A DNA stretch of 64,000 nt, taken from assembly GCF_001443605.1 (NCBI RefSeq), contig NZ_CP013118.1, positions 3,157,501-3,221,500 on the forward strand. The letters run 5' to 3'. Numbering within the stretch: position 1 is the first letter of the stretch; every line of letters starts with the position of its first letter. The notes beneath the pieces are model-generated. The model was not told the origin of the DNA and made no database searches. It was given only the letters and a program-made list of their open reading frames with translations. The DNA is from Salinivirga cyanobacteriivorans (GTDB lineage Bacteria > Bacteroidota > Bacteroidia > Bacteroidales > Salinivirgaceae). Of the stretch, positions 34,983 to 43,396 are shown one piece after another. Both the position numbers and the translations under genes were made by a program.

Positions 34983-36860
34983 ATGACAAAAAATGAACTT
35001 ACAGCTTTCATAAGGCAGGTCAGCTTGTTTAAAGGGCTTAGCAATGATGAAATTCAGGTTGTTGCAGAGCATGTTAAACGCAAAACTTTTAGCAAAGGTG
35101 CATATTTGTTTAAACAGCATTGTCACAGAGAAGCGATTTATTTTATTGCAGGGGGCGAGGTTGAACTGTTTAGCAAAACTACATACGGGGCTGAAAAACG
35201 ACTTGCATATTTTGGGGCGTATGACTTTATGGGTGAAGGTTCACTGCTCGATCATTCTCCCCACAGTACAAATGCAAGAGCAATCACCGATGTTGTTGGC
35301 TACAGCATTGAAAAAGCTGATCTGGAGCATCTCACAGAAAACCATAATGGCATTACCTCAAAAATATATGCTAATCTGGCCAAAGTAATTACACGTCGCA
35401 TGCATCAGGCCAATGCACAACTTATAAATGCAGGAGCACAATACGCCTCAGGTTCTACAAGACATGAACATGATTTGCTGGGCGACCGCGATGTACCTGA
35501 TCATGTTTATTATGGAATACAAACGCTCCGGGCCCTTGAAAACTTTAATATTTCAGGTGTTTCATTGCAATTTTTCCCAACACTGATTAGTAGCCTGGGC
35601 ATTGTGAAAATGGCAGCTGCAAAAGCAAATCACGATCTGGGCTTATTAGAAGACGATGTAACCGATGCTATGGTGCAGGCTTGTGATGAAATAATGAAAG
35701 GGAAGTATCACCGGCATTTTGTGGTTGATATGATTCAGGGCGGTGCCGGTACATCTACTAATATGAATGCCAATGAGGTAATTGCCAATCGTGCCCTTGA
35801 AATTATGGGGCACAAAAAAGGTGCATACGAATATTGTCACCCAAATAATCATGTGAACCTGTCACAATCGACCAATGATGCATACCCTACAGCCATTAAA
35901 ATAGCGCTGTTGTATTCAAATATCAAGTTTGTAGAAGTTTTAAAAGATCTTGTTGATTCATTTCGTCAAAAAGGGCAGGAGTTTGCCGATGTTATTAAAA
36001 TGGGGCGGACTCAACTTCAGGACGCAGTGCCAATGACACTCGGACAAGAGTTTGAAGCTTATGCTACCATGCTTGAGGAGGAAGTTGAGCGTTTGGAAAA
36101 TAACGCAGATTTATTTCTGGAGGTCAATATGGGCGCAACTGCTATTGGAACAGGTATAAATGCCGATCCTGATTACAGTGAGAAATGCGTAAATCACCTT
36201 CGCGATATTACCGGCCTGGATATTAAGCTGGCTAAGAATTTAGTTGAAGCAACACAGGATACAGGTGCATTTATTATGTATTCTTCTGCAGTAAAGCGTT
36301 TGGCTGTTAAATTAAGCAAAATAAGTAACGACCTCAGGCTGCTGTCATCAGGTCCCCGCACCGGATTTAATGAAATTAATTTGCCACCAATGCAACCTGG
36401 CTCATCAATAATGCCCGGTAAAGTAAATCCGGTAATCCCAGAAGTCGTAAACCAAATCGCATTTAAAGTTATTGGTAACGATTTAACCGTTAACCTGGCT
36501 TCTGAAGCAGGGCAGCTTGAGCTTAATGTGATGGAACCAATTATTGTACAAAGCCTTTTTGAAAACATCGAGATGCTTAAAAATGGCATGGAAGTGCTGA
36601 AATACAGATGCATTGATGGAATTACAGCCAATAAGGAGCATTGTATGAATCTTGTCCATAACAGTATTGGGCTTGTAACAGCCTTAAATCCTGTTTTAGG
36701 ATATGAGATTTGCACGAAACTTGCTAAAAAAGCACTCGAAGAAAATCGAAGCGTATATGATTTGGTGTTAGAACAGAAGCTATTGTCAAAAGAAGAACTG
36801 GACAGGGTATTGGCACCTGAAAACATGGTAAAACCGCATAAATTAACATTAAATAAATAG
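34983..36860 (+). CDS. aspA: Aspartate ammonia-lyase with N-terminal cyclic-nucleotide-binding domain
   Basis: This 625-residue fusion has a CRP-like cNMP-binding domain at residues of about 10-130 (FSKGAYLFKQHCHREAIYFI, MGEGSLLDHSPHSTNARAI). A complete aspartase of about 470 residues follows (DLLGDRDVPDHVYYGIQTLR, GGAGTSTNMNANEV, SQSTNDAYPTAIK). The lyase signature is GSSIMPGKVNP (residues 473-483), with the catalytic serine in the SS pair. Aspartase interconverts aspartate with fumarate and ammonia, feeding anaerobic fumarate respiration. The extra domain suggests allosteric control by a nucleotide or redox ligand. The ATG at 34983 is well supported because the regulatory domain is intact. 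Confidence 0.95.
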   Translation: MTKNELTAFIRQVSLFKGLSNDEIQVVAEHVKRKTFSKGAYLFKQHCHREAIYFIAGGEVELFSKTTYGAEKRLAYFGAYDFMGEGSLLDHSPHSTNARAITDVVGYSIEKADLEHLTENHNGITSKIYANLAKVITRRMHQANAQLINAGAQYASGSTRHEHDLLGDRDVPDHVYYGIQTLRALENFNISGVSLQFFPTLISSLGIVKMAAAKANHDLGLLEDDVTDAMVQACDEIMKGKYHRHFVVDMIQGGAGTSTNMNANEVIANRALEIMGHKKGAYEYCHPNNHVNLSQSTNDAYPTAIKIALLYSNIKFVEVLKDLVDSFRQKGQEFADVIKMGRTQLQDAVPMTLGQEFEAYATMLEEEVERLENNADLFLEVNMGATAIGTGINADPDYSEKCVNHLRDITGLDIKLAKNLVEATQDTGAFIMYSSAVKRLAVKLSKISNDLRLLSSGPRTGFNEINLPPMQPGSSIMPGKVNPVIPEVVNQIAFKVIGNDLTVNLASEAGQLELNVMEPIIVQSLFENIEMLKNGMEVLKYRCIDGITANKEHCMNLVHNSIGLVTALNPVLGYEICTKLAKKALEENRSVYDLVLEQKLLSKEELDRVLAPENMVKPHKLTLNK

Positions 36861-36880
36861 TTTTTGGTTTTTACAATTGA

Positions 36881-36913
36881 GCGGATGTCATGTTTATGAT
36901 GTCCGCTTTTTTT
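36881..36913 (+). terminator. Rho-independent terminator of aspA
   Basis: GCGGATGTCAT and ATGATGTCCGC form a stem with a 2x2 internal mismatch and a GTTT loop, followed by seven T (36907-36913). Confidence 0.7.
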
Positions 36914-37004
36914 ATTTTTTTAACAATTGTTTTTATTGTAAGTATATATTTTCAATATATTGCATTATTATTGTATTTTAGATGCTTAAACAGAATGCCT
37001 TATT

Positions 37005-39176
37005 GTGAGAAATAGGTCGATATATTTTTTTAAAGCTTGCTTTCTTTTAGTTTCACTTATTTGGGTGAAAACCTTAATTGCCAACCCCGATAGTTTGTTG
37101 AGAAAGCTGCACACTTACCCAAAAGATTCATCGCGCGTACAGCTGCTGTTCAAAATAGCGCAACATTATGAGAACCATAATGAAGACTCCTTGTTTTTGC
37201 AATATATTGAAGAGACACTGGAAGCGGCTGAAAATATCGGATATATTCAAGGGATGATTTGGGCACTCGACGAGAAAGGATACTTTCTACGGCAGAGTGC
37301 TGATTACACGGAGGCTTTAAATGCGCACTTTCATGCCCTAAGATTGGCCGAAGAGCTAAAATATAAAAAATACCTTCCACGAATAAATAATAATATTGGC
37401 GTTGTGTACCGTAGGCTCGATGATTATAGCAGTGCAGTAAACTACCATTTAAAAGCACTTAAGTATGGTGAACAATACAAAGATTTCAGGAGCACAATGT
37501 ATGCCCGCAACAGCCTTGGGAATGTATTCGCCCTTATGAAGCAGTATGACCAGGCCATGGAATATTTTAATCAGGCCCTGGAACAGGCCAAGCAAAGAAA
37601 CAATTTACGAAGTCTGGCAATTAACTACAATAACATTGGGGAACTGCTTGAAACGAAAGGAGAGCTGGAGAAAGCTTTAAGATATTATTTTAAATCGTTG
37701 GAGTTTAACCAACAAATTGAGAGTAAGCGTGGTATAGCAATTAGTTATGACTGTATAGGTTCAGTCTATGTAAAAACAAAAAAGTATGAAAAGGCCATTG
37801 ATTATTTCAAGAAAGCAATGGAAATAGACCAAACACTTGGTGATGATTTTTATGTGGCCGTTAGCAGTTTAAATATAGGCAAGGCTTACATGAAGCTTAA
37901 TCGTTTTGAGGAAGCCCTGCATTATTTAAAAAGAGCCCTGAAACTTTCAAGAGATATTGGAGCAAAAAGCACCAGCAGAGATGCACACAAATACTTATCA
38001 ACGCTGTATGAGAATTCAGGCATGGCTTTAATGGCTTTGAGGCATTATAAAGACTTTACTACCTATACAGATTCAATTCTCAATGAAAAGAACAGCCAGA
38101 ATATAAGCAAGCTTCAAACCTTATATGAAACCGAGAAACAACGCAAAGAAATTGCACTGTTGGAGCAGGAAAAATCGCAAAGAGAAAAGTCGAACAAACG
38201 AAAAACCATTTTTCTTTTAGTTTTGGCCATTGCATTTGTGTTACTTGCAATTTTAGCATTTGCATTATTCAGAGCCAATTTAATAAAACGTAAAAACAAT
38301 AAGGTGCTCGAAAAACAGGCCATAGTCATTCGTGATAAAAACAATGAGTTACAGTTACAGAAACGTAAGCTTGAGCAAACCAATAATAAAATTACCGATA
38401 GCCTGTTATATGCGCAAAAAATTCAGCAAGCATTGCTGCCCAGAAAATCTCTTTTGCAAAACTTATTCGACGATTACTTTATTCTTTACCATCCCCTGAG
38501 TGTTGTAAGCGGCGATTTTTACTGGGCCGGAGAATTTGAGGATAAAATTATATTTACAGTTGCCGATTGCACAGGCCATGGAGTCCCGGGAGCCATGATG
38601 AGTATGTTAGGAAACTCCTATCTGAATGAGACCATTCGTAACCCAAAGGTGCGGCATGCCAGTCAAATTCTTAATGAAATGCGCAGCATGATTATTTCTT
38701 CACTTCATCAACAAGGCCTTCCAGGAGAATCAAAAGACGGTATGGAGATGTCGTTGTGTATTTATGATAAAAAGAGCCATATTTTGGAATTCGCAGGTGC
38801 CCATATTTCCATTTATATTGCAAAATATAAGCCCATGGCCGGCAAAAATTACGAGCTAATAGAGTTGAAAGGTAATAAGATGCCCGTTGGTTATTATCGT
38901 AAAATGAGTTCTTTTACAGACCAAACTTATAAAATTGAACCTGAAGATATCATTTATATGTTCACCGATGGGTATGTTGATCAATTTGGAGGAAAAAAAG
39001 GGCAAAAGTTTCAAAGTAAGACTTTTAGAAATGTTTTAATTGATAATGCCCATAAACCGCTGAATGAGCAGCAAGAGTTAATAGAAAAGACTTTTTTAAC
39101 CTGGAAAAATGATTACGAACAGATTGATGATGTGTTAGTTATGGGTGTTAAGCCAATCAGTAAATCCACTGAATAA
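37005..39176 (+). CDS. TPR-repeat protein with SpoIIE-type phosphatase domain
   Basis: This 723-residue membrane-anchored signalling protein starts at GTG 37005, because a stop codon lies in frame at 36987 and no ATG fits. It has a signal-like segment (about 8-25) and about seven periplasmic TPR repeats (about 40-350, e.g. KKYEKAIDYFKKAMEIDQ). A coiled coil, one membrane helix (about 400-422) and a second coiled coil follow. The C-terminal PP2C/SpoIIE domain has VSGDFYWAGE, VADCTGHGVPGAMMS and DDVLVMG. It probably dephosphorylates an anti-sigma-antagonist or similar partner in response to an envelope signal. No such partner is encoded nearby. Confidence 0.9.
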   Translation: MRNRSIYFFKACFLLVSLIWVKTLIANPDSLLRKLHTYPKDSSRVQLLFKIAQHYENHNEDSLFLQYIEETLEAAENIGYIQGMIWALDEKGYFLRQSADYTEALNAHFHALRLAEELKYKKYLPRINNNIGVVYRRLDDYSSAVNYHLKALKYGEQYKDFRSTMYARNSLGNVFALMKQYDQAMEYFNQALEQAKQRNNLRSLAINYNNIGELLETKGELEKALRYYFKSLEFNQQIESKRGIAISYDCIGSVYVKTKKYEKAIDYFKKAMEIDQTLGDDFYVAVSSLNIGKAYMKLNRFEEALHYLKRALKLSRDIGAKSTSRDAHKYLSTLYENSGMALMALRHYKDFTTYTDSILNEKNSQNISKLQTLYETEKQRKEIALLEQEKSQREKSNKRKTIFLLVLAIAFVLLAILAFALFRANLIKRKNNKVLEKQAIVIRDKNNELQLQKRKLEQTNNKITDSLLYAQKIQQALLPRKSLLQNLFDDYFILYHPLSVVSGDFYWAGEFEDKIIFTVADCTGHGVPGAMMSMLGNSYLNETIRNPKVRHASQILNEMRSMIISSLHQQGLPGESKDGMEMSLCIYDKKSHILEFAGAHISIYIAKYKPMAGKNYELIELKGNKMPVGYYRKMSSFTDQTYKIEPEDIIYMFTDGYVDQFGGKKGQKFQSKTFRNVLIDNAHKPLNEQQELIEKTFLTWKNDYEQIDDVLVMGVKPISKSTE

Positions 39177-39275
39177 TTCAGGACATAAATATTCTTTCCA
39201 GACATATTATTAAATCTATATGCTAAAAGTTTGTAAACTCGTTGAATTTATGCTTTCATTCAATGCTTTTTCATG

Positions 39276-39303
39276 TATTTTTGTATGCAAAATTGTAAAT
39301 TTG
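39276..39303 (+). promoter_or_regulatory. Two tandem putative -7 elements before purH
   Basis: TATTTTTG (39276-39283) and TAAATTTG (39296-39303) both fit TAnnTTTG and lie 48 and 28 nt upstream of the purH ATG. Which one is used cannot be told from the sequence. Confidence 0.45.
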
Positions 39304-39331
39304 CTTATTTTTAACCGATAAAGCTTTTCGC

Positions 39332-40852
39332 ATGGGGACAAAAAAAATCACTTCGGCATTAATATCAGTATTTAATAAAGATGGACTCGAACCTCTAGTC
39401 AGGAAACTGGATCAATTAGGCGTAAAATTGATTTCAACAGGAGGCACACAAAAATTTATCAGCGACCTTGGTTGTGAGGTTCAGCCAGTTGAGGATTTGA
39501 CAGATTATCCATCGATATTAGGTGGCCGGGTAAAAACGTTGCACCCGAAAGTTTTTGGAGGGATATTAGCTCGCCGTGACAATGATACTGATAAGACCGA
39601 TATGCAGAAGTATGCAATTCTTGAAATTGATTTAGTGATTGTAGACCTTTATCCTTTTGAAGAGACCCTTGCAGAGAATGCAGCACATCAGGAGATTATA
39701 GAGAAAATAGATATTGGAGGAATTTCACTCATTAGAGCTGCGGCTAAAAATTATAACGATACCCTTGTGGTAAGTTCACGCAATCAATATGTACTGCTTC
39801 AGGGTATTTTGGAAGAACAAAATGGAGATATTACCGAAGCCCAGCGCAAAATATTTGCTGCCCAGGCATTTAATATCTCATCACATTATGATACAGCCAT
39901 ATATAATTACCTCTCCGGAGAAAATGAAAATGTATTTAAGCAAAGTATCATTCAAAGCAAAAAACTGCGTTATGGCGAAAATCCGCATCAAAAAGGTTTC
40001 TTCTATGGCGATTTAAATAGTTTGTTCGACCAGCTCAATGGGAAAGAAATATCATATAATAATTTACTTGATATAGATGCTGCCGTAAATCTCATTGATG
40101 AGTTTGATGAAACTACTTTCGCTATTTTAAAGCACAACAATGCTTGTGGAATAGCCTCAAGAGAAAAGCTGATCGATGCATGGACCGATGCTTTAGCAGG
40201 GGACCCCGTATCAGCATTTGGTGGCATTTTGATTACGAATCGTGAGGTAAACGTAGAGACAGCCTTGAAAATAAATAAATTGTTTTTCGAGGTAATTATA
40301 GCTCCGGGTTACCAGGCAGAAGCATTTGAAATATTAAAACAAAATAAGAAACGAATTATATTGCGAAGAAAGGACAGGGGACTGCCCGTGAAGCAGTTCC
40401 GCTCGCTGCTTAATGGAGTTTTGGGGCAGGAAAAGGACCTTTCAATTGAAGGAATAAATGATTTTGAAACTGTCACAGAAAAGGGACCCACATCCACAGA
40501 GGCACAAGACCTTGTTTTTGCAAATAAAATTGTGAAACACACAAAGTCTAATGCCATTGTTTTAGCAAAAAACAAACAATTAACTGCCAGTGGAGTTGGT
40601 CAAACCAGCAGAGTTGATGCATTGAAACAGGCCATAGAAAAAGCCAGAAACTTTAAACTTGATTTGAATGGGGCCGTTATGGCTTCCGATGCATTTTTCC
40701 CATTTTCTGACTCTGTTGAAATAGCAGATAAGGCAGGAGTAAAAGCAGTAATTCAACCCGGTGGAAGTATTCGCGATAAAGAATCAATAGAATATTGTAA
40801 TAAAGCCGGAATGGCTATGGTTTTTACAGGAAAAAGACATTTTAAGCATTAA
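39332..40852 (+). CDS. purH: Bifunctional AICAR transformylase / IMP cyclohydrolase
   Basis: PurH catalyses the last two steps of IMP synthesis. This 506-residue protein has the N-terminal MGS-like IMP cyclohydrolase domain (SVFNKDGLEPLVRKL, LISTGGTQKF, GGRVKTLHPKVFGGILAR). The C-terminal AICAR transformylase domain has KLRYGENPHQKG, LKHNNACGIA, SAFGGILITN and MASDAFFPFSDSVE. It lies 18 bp upstream of mreB, so purine synthesis and cell-shape genes may share a transcript. Confidence 0.97.
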   Translation: MGTKKITSALISVFNKDGLEPLVRKLDQLGVKLISTGGTQKFISDLGCEVQPVEDLTDYPSILGGRVKTLHPKVFGGILARRDNDTDKTDMQKYAILEIDLVIVDLYPFEETLAENAAHQEIIEKIDIGGISLIRAAAKNYNDTLVVSSRNQYVLLQGILEEQNGDITEAQRKIFAAQAFNISSHYDTAIYNYLSGENENVFKQSIIQSKKLRYGENPHQKGFFYGDLNSLFDQLNGKEISYNNLLDIDAAVNLIDEFDETTFAILKHNNACGIASREKLIDAWTDALAGDPVSAFGGILITNREVNVETALKINKLFFEVIIAPGYQAEAFEILKQNKKRIILRRKDRGLPVKQFRSLLNGVLGQEKDLSIEGINDFETVTEKGPTSTEAQDLVFANKIVKHTKSNAIVLAKNKQLTASGVGQTSRVDALKQAIEKARNFKLDLNGAVMASDAFFPFSDSVEIADKAGVKAVIQPGGSIRDKESIEYCNKAGMAMVFTGKRHFKH

Positions 40853-40870
40853 AATTAAATTATATATAAC

Positions 40871-41893
40871 ATGGGTTTGTTTTCATTTTTAACGCAGGAG
40901 ATAGCCATTGATTTGGGTACTGCAAACACCATTATTATTCACAACGATAAGATTGTAGTGGACGAACCATCTATTGTTGCCCTGGATAAAAATTCCGGAA
41001 AGCTGATAGCTATTGGAGAAAAAGCCAGGCAGATGCATGGTAAGACTCACGAAAACATCAGTACAATACGTCCTCTAAGGGATGGAGTTATAGCAGATTT
41101 TCACGCAGCTGAACAGATGATCCGGGGAATGATTAAAATGATCAATTCTAAAGCGAGATTAATGTCTCCGTCACTTCGAATTGTGATTTGTATACCATCG
41201 GGAAGTACTGAAGTAGAAATGCGAGCAGTGCGTGATTCATCTGAGCATGCCGGAGGACGCGAGGTGTTTATGATTTATGAACCAATGGCTGCAATGCTTG
41301 GAATAGGTATTGATGTGGAAGCTCCAGAAGGAAACATGGTAGTTGACATTGGTGGTGGTACTACAGAAATTGCCGTCATTTCATTGGGTGGTATTGTTAG
41401 TAATAAATCAATTCGTATTGCTGGTGATGATTTTACCGCAGATATTAAAGAATATATGCGCCACCAGCATAACATTAAAATTGGCGAGAAAACCGCTGAA
41501 GATATTAAACTTAAAGTAGGCTCAGCCCTGCCAGACCTGGAGGATCCACCACCAGATTTCATTGTACGTGGCCCACACCAAATGACAGCCCTGCCAATGG
41601 AAATTCCTGTATCATATCAGGAGATAGCACATTGTCTGGACAGATCAATAACTAAAGTGGAAGCTGCAATTTTAGCAACACTGGAGCATACACCTCCTGA
41701 ATTGTATGCTGATATATACCAAAAAGGAATTTGGTTAACAGGCGGTGGATCATTATTACGAGGGTTGGAACGTCGTTTAGAGGAAAAAACAAAAATTCCA
41801 TTCCATATTTCTGATGATCCCTTGCATGCAGTTGCAAGAGGAACCGGGATTGCCCTCAAAAATGTGGATATGTTCCAGTTTCTTATGCGCTAA
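40871..41893 (+). CDS. mreB: Rod shape-determining actin homologue MreB
   Basis: MreB forms membrane-bound filaments that organise lateral wall synthesis. It is 340 residues long, with actin-fold signatures EIAIDLGTANTIII (phosphate 1), VVDIGGGTTEIAVISLGG (phosphate 2) and ITKVEAAILATLEHTPPEL. The adenosine loop is in WLTGGGSLLRGLERRL. The N-terminal MGLFSFLTQ is a plausible amphipathic membrane-binding segment. It is the first gene of the elongasome cluster. Confidence 0.98.
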   Translation: MGLFSFLTQEIAIDLGTANTIIIHNDKIVVDEPSIVALDKNSGKLIAIGEKARQMHGKTHENISTIRPLRDGVIADFHAAEQMIRGMIKMINSKARLMSPSLRIVICIPSGSTEVEMRAVRDSSEHAGGREVFMIYEPMAAMLGIGIDVEAPEGNMVVDIGGGTTEIAVISLGGIVSNKSIRIAGDDFTADIKEYMRHQHNIKIGEKTAEDIKLKVGSALPDLEDPPPDFIVRGPHQMTALPMEIPVSYQEIAHCLDRSITKVEAAILATLEHTPPELYADIYQKGIWLTGGGSLLRGLERRLEEKTKIPFHISDDPLHAVARGTGIALKNVDMFQFLMR

Positions 41894-41961
41894 TTTTAAA
41901 AGTGTAACCTGATTATGGTTATGGTTTATGCTAATTCAATAGCCAGGCCGTTTTTTAATGA

Positions 41962-41982
41962 AGCCAGATAAAACATCTGGCT
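41962..41982. repeat. Hairpin in the mreB-mreC gap
   Basis: AGCCAGAT (41962-41969) and ATCTGGCT (41975-41982) form a perfect 8-bp stem with a 5-nt loop. No strong T-run follows on either strand, so it may be an RNA processing or attenuation element within the operon rather than a full terminator. Confidence 0.5.
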
Positions 41983-42059
41983 AACAATTTTACCGATCAT
42001 GGGGAGTTATTTTCAGTTTCAGGGAGCAACCCGGCAACTAAAACTAAAATTATAAATGG

Positions 42060-42893
42060 ATGAATAATCTTATTCGTTTCATTGTACGGAATCACCATTT
42101 TTTTATCTTTCTGATTATTGAATTTATTGCTTTCTCTTTGCTTATTCAATATAATCAGTACCATAGATCTACTTTTCTTAATAAATCAGGCACAGCCTTA
42201 AGCGCAGTACATAGTTTTACAAATGATCTGGAAGACTTTTTTTACCTTCGGGATGCCAATCAGGAATTAGCCAGACAAAATGCACATATTTTAAATACGT
42301 TAAAAAAATCATACAAATCCAATAAGGTTTCATACAAGGAGATATATGATTCAGTATATTTTAAAAAATGGCATTACATGGTAGCCAGGGTGCTTAATAA
42401 TTCCGTAAACAAACAAAATAACTTCCTTACTATTGATAAAGGCCGGCGACATGGTGTTGGTGAATCTATGGGAGTTGTAGGGCCAAATGGTGTTGTCGGG
42501 GTCGTACGACATACATCAAAGAATTATGCTACGGTAATATCGCTTTTAAACCCTAACTTTAGTCTCTCGGCCAGGCTAAGTAATACAAAGTATTTTGGGT
42601 CATTGCAATGGGGTGGGGCCGATCCCCAAGTGTGTTGGCTCGACGACATACCAAATCATATTACTGTGGATGTGGGAGATAAGGTGGAAACGAGCGGTTA
42701 TAGCGCTATTTTTCCAGCAGGCATCCCGGTAGGAGAAGTTATAGAGGCACAAAAAGATAAAAACAGTAATTTTTATCACATCAAGGTTAAGCTATTTATA
42801 GAGATGCAAAGTCTTACACATGTGTATGTGATTAAAAATAAGTTGAGAGAGGAAATAGAGGAACTCGAGAAAAAAACACAACCCAATGATTAG
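42060..42893 (+). CDS. mreC: Rod shape-determining protein MreC
   Basis: This 277-residue bitopic protein links MreB to periplasmic wall synthases. It has one N-terminal membrane helix (FFIFLIIEFIAFSLLIQY), a coiled coil near residues 50-90 and a beta-rich MreC core (ARVLNNSVNKQNNFLTIDKG, GVVGPNGVVGVVRHTS, DKVETSGYSAIFPAGIPVG). The ATG at 42060 is chosen; the ATG four bases earlier opens only three codons. It overlaps mreD by 8 bp. Confidence 0.95.
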   Translation: MNNLIRFIVRNHHFFIFLIIEFIAFSLLIQYNQYHRSTFLNKSGTALSAVHSFTNDLEDFFYLRDANQELARQNAHILNTLKKSYKSNKVSYKEIYDSVYFKKWHYMVARVLNNSVNKQNNFLTIDKGRRHGVGESMGVVGPNGVVGVVRHTSKNYATVISLLNPNFSLSARLSNTKYFGSLQWGGADPQVCWLDDIPNHITVDVGDKVETSGYSAIFPAGIPVGEVIEAQKDKNSNFYHIKVKLFIEMQSLTHVYVIKNKLREEIEELEKKTQPND

Positions 42894-43392
42894 AGTCTTT
42901 TCCCGAAATATTGTCAGGTTTTTATTGCTGGTACTCATTCAGGTCCTGGTGCTCAATAATATTCAGTTGAGTGGCTACATTAATCCATATTTTTATGTGC
43001 TGTTTATTTTACTAATGCCTTTCGAAACACCGGGTTGGGTTGTTACCTTAATGGGATTTTTCCTGGGGCTTACCATTGACTTATTTGCTAACACACCGGG
43101 AATGCATGCCGCAGCAACAGCATTTATGGGATATTTACGACTTTTTGTGCTGCGCTATATGGAGCCGCGAGATGGTTATGAACCAGGTTCCTTTCCACGG
43201 GTATATTATTATGGATTCAATTGGTTTTTGCGATATACCCTGTTCCTTACGTTTGTACATCACCTCGCACTCTTTTTTATTGAGGCATTTCATTTTACTG
43301 CAGCCGGTCATGTTCTCCTGAGAGTTGTTTTAAGCACATTTTTTTCAGTGCTGCTCATTATGATTAGTCAATATTTGGTATTCAGAAAGTAG
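42886..43392 (+). CDS. mreD: Rod shape-determining protein MreD
   Basis: This 168-residue inner-membrane protein with about five hydrophobic segments is poorly conserved in sequence. It is identified mainly by position between mreC and mrdA and by the pattern LLVLIQVLVLNNIQLSGYIN and LGLTIDLFANTPGMHAAA. The start overlaps mreC, indicating translational coupling. It acts with MreB, MreC, PBP2 and RodA in the elongasome. Confidence 0.88.
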   Translation: MIRVFSRNIVRFLLLVLIQVLVLNNIQLSGYINPYFYVLFILLMPFETPGWVVTLMGFFLGLTIDLFANTPGMHAAATAFMGYLRLFVLRYMEPRDGYEPGSFPRVYYYGFNWFLRYTLFLTFVHHLALFFIEAFHFTAAGHVLLRVVLSTFFSVLLIMISQYLVFRK

Positions 43393-43396
43393 TATT

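Noticed and set aside
36194-36826. 210-codon frame antisense to the aspartase gene
   Set aside because: It is Ser/Leu-rich shadow coding opposite a highly conserved enzyme; no domain and no start signals.
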